A DNA stretch of 64,000 nt from contig CM068827.1 of the NCBI GenBank assembly GCA_028554795.2, positions 76,691,677-76,755,676 on the forward strand, read 5' to 3'. A program made the position numbers and the translations under genes. Under the pieces are notes generated by a model, which was not told the DNA's origin, ran no database searches, and saw only the letters and a list, made by a program, of their open reading frames with translations. Of the stretch, positions 37,897-48,729 are shown one piece after another. Each line of letters starts with the position of its first letter. Positions within the stretch are counted from its first letter, which is position 1. This stretch comes from Sinohyriopsis cumingii. Lineage: Eukaryota > Mollusca > Bivalvia > Unionida > Unionidae.

Positions 37897-38731
37897 TCAG
37901 CAGCACCAACATTAAATTCACACAATCAGTACGAAACCTAGGTGTTACTCTGGACAGTACTCTCACATTGCACCAACATGTCATGAACATATACAAGGCT
38001 GCATATCTTGAGCTGAGACGCATCAGCTCAATTCGCAAATATCTTTCAGTTGATGCCACTAAAACACTTGTGTGTTCATTAGTACTTTCAAGACTGGACT
38101 ATTATAACTCAATTCTGTCTGCTTCATCTCAATATCTACTCCAAAAACTTCCCAAAGTTCAAAACACAGCTGCTCGGATCATAGTTAGAGTACCACGATC
38201 AGAGCACACCTCCCCGCTGCTCTGTACCCTACACTGGCTATCCATTCGATCCAGAATCAAACACAAAATGTGTTCTCTGTGCTACGTTTCACTTTTGGAA
38301 TCTAGTCCAACATACCTATCTGACCTCACCCATGTGTACACACCAGCAAGATACTTACGCTCCTCTTCTGACAGTCGTATACTCATTATTCCCACTATGA
38401 AAACAAAGTCATATGGACAGCGTTCTTTTGCATACCAGGGCCCAGCAACGTGGAATGAATTGCCCACTGAATAAAGACACAGTGATCACATTCAAGAGTG
38501 CTCTAAAAACTCACTTATTTCGACTGCAAGAACAAACTTAAAGACCTAATAATGTTTCCTACCTTAAATATTCTCAGCATGTTTTTTCTATGTTTTCTAA
38601 TTTCATGGTGTTTGTGTTTGTAATCATATCATTATATATGTTTTTGTATCTTATAGGTGTTGTCTAATGTTGTAAAGCTCTTAGAGCTTCTAAAGATTAG
38701 GCGCTATATTGAGTCCTCATTATTATTGTTA

Positions 38732-38770
<39 letters not shown>
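37897..38770 (+). pseudogene. CR1/L2-like LINE, 5'-truncated copy
   Basis: This copy starts abruptly at about 37,897 within the post-RT region and is colinear with 49,450-50,284, at roughly 95% identity. The open frame (37,968-38,474 and some codons upstream) gives 'LSRLDYYNSILSASSQYLL', 'VQNTAARI', 'TLHWLSIRSRIKHK' and 'GPATWNELP'. The C-terminal pattern is typical of CR1/L2-type elements. An 8-base deletion at about 38,470 shifts the frame into a stop. The 3' end has 'gcgctatattgagtcctc' and an (ATT)n tail (38,719-38,770), as in the other copy. Confidence 0.9.
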
Positions 38771-38771
<1 letters not shown>

Positions 38772-39000
38772 CTTATCCGGTACAATGCCTTCAATAAAAC
38801 AGAATAAACGATTATCATGACATTGTCAAGCATTAAGGGTTAAAAAGTTTGGACAGTAAAAAACTATTGTTGTGGAGAAATAGTAGAATTTAAGATATCA
38901 AGTAATCATAAAAACATAGCTCAAAGGATAGTTCTGACGCTTAATGAATATGTGACTTGTAATAAATACATATGGTTTCATAAACGTATCGCGGATGAAC
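38771..39000. other. No recognised gene
   Basis: Short AT-rich spacer. Confidence 0.5.
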
Positions 39001-39135
39001 GTTACACTTTTACTGGTGCCACAGCAGCCGTACCGCAAAAGAATAGTTACACTTTACTGTTGCCACAGCAGCCATACCGCAAAAGAATAGTTTCACTTTA
39101 CTGTTGCCACAGCAGCCGTACCTCGAAAGAAGACC
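39001..39135. repeat. Three tandem 45-bp units
   Basis: Each unit has 'ttacactttactgttgcc', 'acagcagccgtacc' and 'gcaaaagaatag', with few differences. The unit length is a multiple of three, so short ORFs read through on both strands, but they do not extend beyond the array. Confidence 0.93.
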
Positions 39136-39727
39136 ACTTGGTGTACTCAGATAGCTATATACAACCGAAGTGATAGGCTGAGTTTTATATAACATGTATG
39201 GGCATCATCAAATATAAAATGTGTATTGGTATTATTATTATTACGTTATCAAATAATTTTTGTACTGTACTCCATATATACCCAAGATACCTCTATCAAA
39301 CAGATGGCCAGAGGTCCGATGGAAAATATATTGCATGGGTCGATTTGGGTCTGATAATTTTTTTGTCATGATCTTTAAGTATACCTAATCTAACAAGTTA
39401 CTTTTAGAAAACGAAAGCGTTTTATTTTCAATAAAATAGTGTTTTCACACACTGCTTGTATACTGTAAACTGTTAGATTTGTGTTTGTCTTATTCCATCA
39501 CTCCCAACAATGGAAATGGGTTATAGTCTTAAAACAATATGTAAGAATTCTGACTTTCATTAAAAGCAGCAATTTCAGTCTGCGACTAAAGTAAAGCAAA
39601 CACGATATTCATATGACTTGGCTGGTGATCTTTGCCAGTTTGGAATAAACTGAGCAACATTGCAAAGAATAGCTAATTACGTGCCAGTGTTAATCTGAAT
39701 GGATCAAAATGTAGACTATTCCATATA
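39136..39727. other. No recognised gene
   Basis: AT-rich, nothing recognisable. Confidence 0.5.
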
Positions 39728-39915
39728 ATGCTACAAATTGTGATAAGCATTACAATGGGGTTGTGGTTACATACAAATTGTAATCAAAACGGGTACTGTG
39801 CTTTCATACAAACGATAAACACTATAAAAATGGGACAGCTGGCCCCATACAAATTGTACACAATACAACAAGGTGGTTGTGCTTTCATACAACTTGTACA
39901 CAATGTAACAAAGTT
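39728..39915. repeat. Degenerate tandem units of about 48 bp, 4 copies
   Basis: Units contain 'catacaaattgta', 'acaa.ggg' and 'tgtgctttcatacaa' variants. The 104-codon ORF begins in the array and ends in Lys-rich unique sequence, and I do not consider it a gene. Confidence 0.75.
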
Positions 39916-40671
39916 CACAAAGAAATGGACATGTTTCTTAAATCGTTCTATTACCGTAAAATATGCTTTAGAAAATTACAAACCTTTCGTGCCACCAAAA
40001 GTCGCAAAAATCTCCAAACTCTTGGCAATTTTTTTACTGTAATAATGAAAACAATACCATAAACTTTCAATGTTTACCCTTTCATCTGATAAAAGCTATT
40101 TAGAAAACCAATACTACCGTTTTGATGGAAAGAACTAAGGCATTATCCGATAGGCTTCGTTTGTCAGAATGAAATATAGATTCAAAGAGTGGAGTCCATA
40201 ACGACCTACAATGTGTAATTGTCTTAGACTAATGTTCCTACAGATGAAGTGCACACTTGATTGGCTGCAATTTCAAAGGTATGATACAAATCATTACCTA
40301 TAATAAATTACACTCTTTTGTGTGCTGTATTATAGTCAGTATACTACTAAGCATTACACGAACGCCACTTGAAAACTACAAGTAAAGGTTAATAGACTAC
40401 TTGCATAAAAAGGTAACTTTGAACTCAAATGCCTCCAGTTAGCAATAAAGTTTAAATCGATGATTATTATGTGGAAAATATCTCAAGAAAATGTATTAAA
40501 CAAGGCAATAAAGAACGAACACACATGACGCAAATATTTCATTCTCGAAATTTAGAAATCAAAATACTTATCGGAAGACATTAAGATATTTGCAAAGCAA
40601 CTGATAGCTGCATAAAAGAGAAATCCATTTATAAAATATTGCCACATGGGTTTTACCGATCCATAGACACA
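39916..40671. other. No recognised gene
   Basis: AT-rich, nothing recognisable. Confidence 0.5.
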
Positions 40672-40942
40672 GTGACTGGAGGGTTGTTGTTGTAGGGTTT
40701 AACGCCATTTTTCAGCACACGATAGGCTATACATGGCGGCCAGTATTAATGGTGGAGGAAGAACTCGGGGAAAACCCCAGAAAGAACCACCGACCCACGA
40801 GAAGCTACTGGCAAGCTTTCTCACATACCAACATTAGCCGAATCCGAGACTCGAACCCACGCAGACAGAGGCGAGATGGCAGTGATCCGTAACGGAGAGC
40901 GCTTTAGACCACTCGGCCACTCGGGGCCCCGTGACTGGAGGG
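40672..40942 (-). mobile_element. SINE-1 copy D with perfect 12-bp target duplication
   Basis: A minus-strand SINE-1 at 40,684-40,930. The duplication 'gtgactggaggg' lies at 40,672-40,683 and 40,931-40,942 without mismatch. The tail is the short (GTT)n at the left, and the tRNA-like head is at the right with box B read as 'ggttcgagtct' on the minus strand. Confidence 0.94.
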
Positions 40943-42419
40943 AAAAACTCTTTTAGAGTAACCCTTGCTATTGTTGTAGCTCGATATTATAGGTTTCTAT
41001 CATGTACAATAGTAGATTTATGTGTCATGGGATACATTACTGTCGGACCTTTAATGTCATGTGTTGTCCCCTATCATGGAAAACTGCGGTCAATTAAGAA
41101 GTGCCAATCAATTTAAGGCATTGTACTGGTTTGAGTATTTAAACTTGTATCCTGCACTGTTAGCAACTATTTGGTTTAGGTCACACTAAGCTTTCATTTG
41201 TATGCACCCCATACTGTCCAAACTGGCTATTGTTTTTTGTGAACGAGATGTGTGTGTGATGTTGTAGACAGTAAATACAATAGTCAATATGTCTGTCATT
41301 TTTACTTATTGTTTGTAACACGAAGAGTTTGTGATGGCATGACCAATAATACAACTAGTTTCAAACTATCATTTTTGTGCTCACATTATGAAGGGTTTGC
41401 CCATAAGACTATACTAAAGATCTTAAGTAATTATTTTGTCTAGTATAGCTGTCTTTAGGACAAATATAGTGTAATAGAATAGTCTGTAAAGAAAGTAATT
41501 TCCCAGTGTCTCTTGTGTCGTGTACTTTTTACAGGAAGAACGTCTGTATATGAGACATTAATGAAAATAATTCCTTTGTCCATATTTTTTTTATTTTCAT
41601 GTACTGTTCGCAGAGACTGACATTGTCATGCATTGATTGTGCACTGAGTAAAGAAAAGTAATTTTAATTTTGCACAATATAAATGACAGCGCAAAGAAAT
41701 ATTGTTATACATGCAAACGTTTTCTCATAACTTTACAATAAAATGAACGCCAGTTTAAAAATAAAAAAAAATTAAAAACTAAGGCATTGTGGTACAATTA
41801 ATCTTGCTATTCATTCTTACATTTCTTTTTACTGAAAATTATCTATTACATCTTTATGGAACATATAAGAAGAAAAGTTGTTATTATAGACTACAAATTG
41901 AAAGATATTTCCACATGGTACATGTTGAACTCTGGTAGTGGTAATTATGTAAGGCAATTTGTCTTGTAAATGTCAGTCGGACGAATCGCTGCGACTCTTG
42001 TACATTGTAGTAGGAATCAACTGGTGAAAGGACCAAAATATATAAAAGGTCAAGCCTAAGTTGTAAACTAACAACAAGACAGAAATATCAAAAGTCTAAA
42101 TTGATAATAAATCTTTACAGAAAGAAAATAATTGCGGTATTGTTGCCAAGGTTTCTTATACTATATTTTGTATGTGTAACAGCAGCCAAACTTTCCCCAG
42201 AAAAGTGACCAGTGAAGGTTCAAATCAGAACTTAAGAAGGCACAAAGTATGTTATCAATCCGATACGATGAGTACGTAATAAATCACATTATATGCAAAT
42301 CTAAGGTGCGGTCTATCTACTGCACATGTCAGATACTGGTATTAACAACGAATATGTACTTGCATTACAATTCTATTAATACAAAACAGACACATAAGTG
42401 CAAGGGTGTTGCAATGGTT
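40943..42419. other. No recognised gene
   Basis: AT-rich. Short ORFs (61-63 codons) at 40.9 and 41.3 kb are not recognisable. Confidence 0.5.
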
Positions 42420-42545
42420 CGATGACAATTACCTCTGGTCATTTATCCCCGGTTAATTACCCCCTCCCTAGTAAATCACCCTTGGTCAATTATCCCCATT
42501 TCAGTTACCCCCTGGACAACTACTCCCATGACATGGTTATTCCCC
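42420..42545. repeat. Short degenerate repeats built on 'ttatccccngttaattacccc'-like pieces
   Basis: Variants of 'ggtcatttatcccc', 'ggttaattacccc', 'ggtcaattatcccc' and 'cagttacccc' follow each other with irregular spacing of about 17-20 bp. The array is C-rich compared with its surroundings. Confidence 0.65.
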
Positions 42546-42964
42546 TGAAGCACATACACTGAATAAATAAGTAAAACTATAAGTAGGAACGGTGCGTGGG
42601 GAGGGAAATTAGAAGGCTGCTCAATGATTTCCTTGTATATGACTGTTGTCTGTGTAAATGACATAGGCATGAATATCTTTAGAATTGTGATGGATAGATT
42701 CATCTTTAGCACACATCAGGATTCCAAGACGCGGTGTGTTAACTGTGTTTCAGAAGGTAATACTATTCCCAGGTACCCATTCTTTTTTCAAAGGTAATGG
42801 CAAGTCATTAATTCACACCTGACCTCGTCCTTGACATTATATGTCAAATAATTCGATGAACCTCGGTTCGTCTATGGGCACTGTTGCAAAAGAGCTTCAA
42901 TGCTTTTAATCTCCAAAGAAGTCAGTGGAGGCTAGGAATGGTCACGCAAGTCGTTATACCTCTT
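42546..42964. other. No recognised gene
   Basis: Immediately downstream (minus sense) of the capsid-like relic. I could not follow a coding frame. Confidence 0.4.
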
Positions 42965-43225
42965 TCATAAACCTTTCTCTTCGGAGATAAGACTCCAGGC
43001 CTCATCCAGATACTCTTCCAACATTTCTTCATTACTCATCATCATACATTTGTCGTGTTGAGTCTGACTTGAATGAGAGTTTTGACATCCAAAACAATTA
43101 TCTTTGGTCGGACTGGTGATTTTCGCAGCCATGTCAGTAGCAAAACATAGGACGAAATGTTGTTCTTCTTCTAGCCATCTTGACGTCATGAGTGTCTTTT
43201 TCTTCTTATTCTTACTCGTCGTCAA
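42965..43225 (-). CDS. Small Cys/His ORF downstream of the capsid relic
   Basis: An 86-codon minus-strand ORF begins 35 bp after the capsid-like frame ends, on the same strand. It is open from 43,225, and an internal Met at codon 32 is an alternative start. The peptide has a Lys-rich N-terminus, a C..C....H....H..C pattern ('CFGCQNSHSSQTQHDKC') and an acidic C-terminal part ('EEMLEEYLDEAW'). The Cys/His spacing could bind zinc. I cannot name the family. Its position next to a Maverick/Polinton-type capsid gene suggests it is part of the same element. It may be a remnant, not an active gene. Confidence 0.45.
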   Translation of the reverse strand: MTTSKNKKKKTLMTSRWLEEEQHFVLCFATDMAAKITSPTKDNCFGCQNSHSSQTQHDKCMMMSNEEMLEEYLDEAWSLISEEKGL

Positions 43226-43260
43226 TCTTCATAGATTCTTCCTGTTCCATTTTGTTTCTT

Positions 43261-44411
43261 TTAGCCTAGAACCACGTATCTCAAGCTGTTGGTATCCAGA
43301 GTACTGTCAGATTCTGCATACGAGCTGACGTTTACATTGTTGGTTTGAACTTTTGCTAACTGAAGTTCCACATGAAGTGTGCCCGATTTTACAGAGTTGA
43401 AATGCCCCTCATCGTTCTTCTGGTCTGGAGTGCAATTTAACCCCACAAAACATATTCCCCTGCATAATCGTGACTGTTGTTGGTGCCTGTCTCGTAGCTT
43501 CAACAATAACAGTGTCGAGTAAGATCTCAAGTAATTGTTCTGGGAAAAGTTAGGATCCAATGGAGTGGTACACAAGGTTTGGCTTCCATCATGGACAGGT
43601 TCAAGTGTTAAAACTCCAAAGGAGTTTGATCCATGGCTTCCTTTAGTGTCCACATTGCTGACAATACGAATGTGTAAACGTTTGGGTAACTGAATGTAAA
43701 ACAAGTAGCAATAGTCAAAGTTGTGATTTTCACTCCTCACTGTATCGGATACTTTGCTATCTTTCTGGGAAAAGTTTGATTGATGTCATTTCTCACTTTA
43801 GGTAAAACGTCTACATGGCGCATGTAAAGTCGAGCTTCTTCGATGATGATTGTCTACTCTGTCGCTTTAGTCATTGAATGGAAGACGATGCTACTTCGAT
43901 TCATTCTTATAATCCACTCAGCTCAATAGATACTTAGCTTGCAAGCATATATCAAATTGCACACGATCCATCAGTTCTAAAATGCACCCTTCTTTGATTT
44001 TATTTCGACGGTCGTTAAATCGGACATTGAGAGGAACGTTAGCTTCCGTCAAGTCTGTGTCGCTGAACTTATCGACCCTGTCAGGTCTTCATACCACGAA
44101 AGCAACTAAATGAGTGTTCTCAGTTTCTTTTTGGTAAGGGTAATCCGTATCCATGTGGCTTATAACTATTTTGTTATTCAAGTATAAATCCACTCATGAA
44201 TGAAATTGTTGGCTTGGCTTACTCTGGAGTCCTCGCCTGGACTGTTGTTGTCCATTTTGGAAACCATAATCTTTAGGTACAAGTGAATGCTTTTCAGGTC
44301 GATGTAATCTTCGCTCTTTTTTATTTTGTTTTCAAAATTTGATAGGGGTGAGGGACAAAATACTATGCAGGGTGAAAATTTAGAAGAAGGATAGGAGTAA
44401 AATGTAGCCAT
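43261..44411 (-). pseudogene. Decayed Maverick/Polinton (adintovirus-like) capsid-type gene
   Basis: On the minus strand, an N-terminal ORF (44,411-44,178) reads 'MATFYSYPSSKF', then 'DYIDLKSIHLYLKI' and 'EDSRVSQANNFIHEW'. Shifted frames continue through 'ELMDRVQFDICLQAKYLL' (about 43,970) and 'EARLYMRHVDVLP' (about 43,830). A 159-codon ORF (43,740-43,261) then gives 'LPKRLHIRIVSN', 'LDPNFSQNNYLRSYSTLL' and 'SVKSGTLHVELQL'. The order and spacing match the capsid-type protein of Polintons that is known in C. elegans as the F54H12.2 family, about 400-450 residues long. Here about 383 codons' worth remains, with at least three frame changes and several stops, so it cannot make a capsid. Identification rests on my recall of the family, and no search was possible. 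Confidence 0.65.
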
Positions 44412-45404
44412 AGCTATTGTGTTGAGAATTCTGAGTATAAAATTGAAGACACAAGATATTTTATACTATTGAGACACATTTAATGATTGTTCAAAGTCAC
44501 AATAAAAACAAAAATTTCAAGAATTGAATTACAAAATTGCGTAAGAGGTAAATTACTTATGCGTCAATAATATACAAGTTAGAATCACCAAAGCTATATA
44601 TATATACGTAATTGTACAATATTCTCGATCAAGATGTGTCATATGAAATCAAGGTGCAAGCTCTAGTGTTTCTTTAGTCTTTACACAATTCAGTGTCCTT
44701 GATTTCTTCTCCAGTAATGGTCTTTCTTTACTTTCTTTTCGATATCGTAAACTTGGGATATGTCTTGCTCTCAGTCTGGTTCTTCTACCCTTAACTTGAA
44801 AACATTGTCTTCCATGTCATGTTCATTTATAGTACTTGTTCTAAGGGGACTTTTTCTTCTTGGATCAATGACACAGATCTTTCTTGTTGTCTGCCACTTA
44901 TTGCATTCAAGCATGTAAGCCATGACTTTCCAGTCACGGATGTCTTCCAAGTCGTGAATCTGATAGTGTACAGCAAAAGCTACTTACATTTTGACAAGTA
45001 CGAAGAGTCAAAACAGCGCAACGAATGTTTTCTTAAAACATGACTCTCTTGGTCTTGTGGCAGACGTTGAGGGTGTTGGTACACTCACACTCATGTCCTC
45101 GTCACAATCACTAGCATGTACCTGGGCTAACCTTCAGATAGTGTATAGGGCGACACGGAAATTCGTCGTCGTTGCCTCTTGGTTTCTTCTACTGATTTTT
45201 CACTTGATTAGAATGAATATTTTATTTTGATTGCAAATTTGTATTATACTAAGTTTTAAACAGACTGGTTCCCTATATGTAGGCTGAGTTTCTTACCGTA
45301 AGATTAAATATTATTCATTCATGTATCAAACTGTGAAGATTGACGAGTAAAACATATTGTCTTCATGGCCAGAGATTCGCAGAGTCATTGGAAAGTATAC
45401 TTAC
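44412..45404. other. No recognised gene
   Basis: Plus-strand ORFs of 74-79 codons overlap near 44.8-45.2 kb. Neither they nor the minus strand shows a family I recognise. The region lies just upstream (minus sense) of the capsid relic and could hold more of the same element. Confidence 0.35.
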
Positions 45405-45578
45405 GATAAGGCTATAAACTCCTCCTCCTCTCCAGATAAAGCCAAGATACATGTTATATCTGCCAATTGAAGGACATTTGGCTCCAGAATTTCCACAATG
45501 TCCACTATGGCAAAGCACAGGAAAAAGAAAAAGTGAGACAAAGGTAAAAATGACTATCATTTTCAGGTAAAGGGACAT
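45405..45578 (-). other. Possible first exon of a secreted peptide
   Basis: Within a 103-codon minus-strand ORF, the internal Met at 45,578 starts a peptide with a good signal-peptide profile: 'MSLYLKMIVIFTFVSLFLF', then 'PVLCHS'. A short Cys- and Gly-containing stretch follows ('GHCGNSGAKCPS'). After 58 codons, at 45,405/45,404, the minus strand reads 'cttatc|gtaagtatac', a strong splice-donor match in phase 0. I found no second exon. The upstream codons of the same ORF are also hydrophobic, so this could simply be a chance Phe-rich ORF. Confidence 0.2.
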
Positions 45579-45954
45579 TGCTTCAGTGTGTCCTAAGAAA
45601 AAGGAAAACAAACTGAAGAAGACGAGAGAAGGAAACGAGGAGAATGAGAGGTCTTCATAAGCAGACGAACCCATTTACGACAATAAATGCAACAAATAAA
45701 GACCTCTAGAAGAAACAGCAAAAGTGGAGAAACCCAGATCAGTGAAGAAATTTGAAAAGGAGGAAAAAACCAAAGGAGAAAATTGACTTTTGGGATATGT
45801 TGTCAACTTTTTATTGTGACTCAAAAATAGTATATAGAAAAGAAATTATTTTCCTTTCTATTGATATTTTATGTTATGGATAAGTCACTTAAGCACGCAC
45901 TCGCACAAGCACACAATTCAGCCATAGCGAAAAGGGACTTTAGCTAGTGTGTAT
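45579..45954. other. No recognised gene
   Basis: Purine-rich stretch at 45.7 kb, otherwise nothing. Confidence 0.5.
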
Positions 45955-46228
45955 GTGTTGTTGGATATTATAGTTGGTGAGTTGGATAGTGTGTTTGTGT
46001 AATTTCGTCCATTCTATTACATCATAACCTGTTCTTTTCATTATATATCTGGTTTGTTAGACAATACATAGGACGTTTTGGATAATGTGAACGAGGTGTT
46101 GGATAGTATCGTTAGTGTGCTGGATAGTATGTTTATGTAATTTCATCCCTTCTTTAACATCATACCTTTTCCATCTGATGGTAGTTATATATATATTTAG
46201 ACATTGAACATGGCGTTTTATCAAATGT
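45955..46228. repeat. Two tandem units of about 138 bp
   Basis: The first unit begins near 45,955 and the second near 46,093. Both contain 'gtgttggata', 'ggatagt.tgttt.tgtaattt', 'catc.cttct', 'acatcata' and a late 'gacgtttt'/'ggcgtttta'. A partial third ('ggtgctggacaatat') begins near 46,302. Confidence 0.7.
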
Positions 46229-48574
46229 GCAATTGAACAGTAGATAGCTATTATCATGAAAATTCTCGGACACCCTTATACGTTTTGGTTAATAATCAAA
46301 AGGTGGGTGCTGGACAATATATGTGTGTGTTGGATAATATCTAATATTATGTTTTCAGTACTTCCCCATACATTTTCAAAAATGGAAAAGATCTATAAGA
46401 ATTATGTTGCCATTACATTTCCCCTTATCCTTATAAACACTTTGTCGTCATAAATAATGTTCTCCCTATAAACACTTTTGTCCGTGTAAACAGTTTTGAC
46501 CCCATAAATAAGTTTATCTGGATAATATCATCCCCATGTTAAACCTATGGACAAATTTATCATGGGATTTCCGATACGTACCTATAGCGACGCTAATTGA
46601 GGCCCACTCCATCAATGTTACTGTGTAACCCGAACTGAGGTCAGAAGATTGTAACAATGTTACCGTTTGACCATATAACGTTTGTGTCACTATAATACCA
46701 TTCCCATATTTAACCTATGTGCGCCTATATAAAAAGGTATGTCTCCCATGAGTCCTCCGCACTTTAATGTATGGGCGCCTATATAATTATGATCTATCTG
46801 CCAATACCCACTTGCAACTATTGATATACATCAGGTGTCACACAAATCATGAGAAAAAATTAATGTTTGACTCTTTTGCTTCTCACCCTCGTCTTGTTTT
46901 ACTGCCAGACATGAAATGTCTGTTCTCAAATACTATTAAGGAAACCAAAAGTTCCCACTTTTGTAAGTTTGTTATTAAAACCTTAAATTATTTTCAGCAC
47001 CAAGAAAGTAGAAAACGGTGATACATTTTATGCGGAGAGACGCACGTGTTACACAGGAACAAAGAAGCATACAATACTTATTCAAATGTTATGTCTCCGA
47101 ATTTAAGAATCGAATAGTTCTGAATAATTTTACAATATGTTTACACGTATTGTATGCTTCTGATCGTCACACAGTTTCCACGATCGTATTGTCATTTAGT
47201 CAAATTTTCTCCAATATCTGCTTAATCGTTTGTGTAGATTCCGGAATGTTCTAGGAAAATAAAACTTGCTACTCAGGTAATGTTCTCATCCATCTTCACA
47301 CTTAATATCGGTTGCATCTGATAAATTGTTACCAGCCTCACCAGTCCAGCCCTATATATACCGCATATTTGTATTTCCCCTAGCTATCAGTCCTGAAAGG
47401 CAGTAAAAAGACCCAGACGAGAAATAATAACTCACTGTGTCTCAAACCAATGATCTTTCTTTTCCCGGTATTCTCAATGGCATTTCGATAAATACGTTTA
47501 GATTTATCTAGTGAAGGATTTAGCAACGTGTAGGAAACAAAATGAATATCGTTGATTCAGTGAGGTTGAAAAAAGTTTTAAGATATTAAATGTTTGCCAC
47601 ATAAATGGATATTGTCTAAAATATAACATAATGAACTGACTGTCAGCGAGGAGAGTTAATGTTACTGTAATTTAATTTAGTAAAAATAGCAAAATTGGTG
47701 ATGCATCCATTATTCAACTCTCATTTATCATCAAACTTCTTTCGCCCTTCGACAGGCCACAAAAAGTAAATGTGAGCCTAGAGTATCAAAGAATAGAATA
47801 CAGACCCGATTCTAGACAAACGAAATGGCTGTCTGTTGTTTTTTTATTACGCAACAACCCGTTGGGGGTTATGTTCAAAGGGAATTCTACGACCAGATAG
47901 AGACGCTTTTGTTTGTTTTGCACTCAGTCAGTTATGTCACCAGCGGCTTGGAGCACGTTCAGACTATTTCGGGACCGGTAATCCAAAAGTAGCAGTTAAT
48001 TGCTCAATTACACCAGTGCAGTCTTCAGAGACCAGACCGTATTCAATCGAAACCGAAAGATTCAAATCTTGGGCGGAGTCTCAATAAGCAATGTGTTCTT
48101 ACTAAGTCCCTTTTTACATTAGTATACGTTTGAACGTCCCTAGAGGTGGATCATATAGAAATTGGGAGACATTAGACTGTGCTCAGGGTGTCGAAGCTGT
48201 GCGCTAGGTAAAGGCAGGAAAGAATTTTAGTGAAATTCTAAGTTTCGATTGCGAACAAAAGCTTCTTGAGATAATTTATCTTCGCCCGAACCTGTCTCGC
48301 TTTCATAACTAATAGTTGTAAGATTGATACGTTATCGTGTACATTTAATTTATTAGAAAAAGATTATTCTGTATATAGCTCAATTAACAACATATCGTTG
48401 CACTTAACGCTTTTAAAAAAGTATTCCCTAATGGAGAGTTTCAGATGTTTACAAGATAAAATAGTATTAATAATTAGAAGGTCTCTCTTTTATAAATTAT
48501 AGCAAAAACCAGGCAGACCCGTCATGTCATGGGGATTTCCAAATTTCTTGACTGAGATTGAGATAAACATGTTT
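46229..48574. other. No recognised gene over 2.3 kb
   Basis: Contains short degenerate repeats near 46,440-46,550 ('cataaataa', 'aaacacttttgtcc') and ORFs of 78-84 codons at 46,767, 47,018 and 47,836, none recognisable. Confidence 0.4.
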
Positions 48575-48709
48575 AGAAAACCAAAACGAATTATTCAGGT
48601 CAAGTTGAAAATGAACTTTATTTTGGACAAGTTCAAACAAAAATTATCCATAGCATATAATAAATAAATAAAAAACTAACAAACAATTAAATGAAATATA
48701 CATAACATT
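48575..48709 (-). mobile_element. LTR-A-like right-end fragment
   Basis: The last about 60 bp ('gcatataataaataaat', then 'actaacaaacaatt', then 'atatacataaca') resemble the right end of the 28.4-kb fragment. The CR1/L2-like element begins about 20 bp further on. Low complexity limits confidence. Confidence 0.3.
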
Positions 48710-48729
48710 ACTAAATGAGATGAATATCT

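Noticed and set aside
39728-40042. 104-codon plus-strand ORF
   Set aside because: Begins in a degenerate tandem array and ends in Lys-rich unique sequence without any domain.
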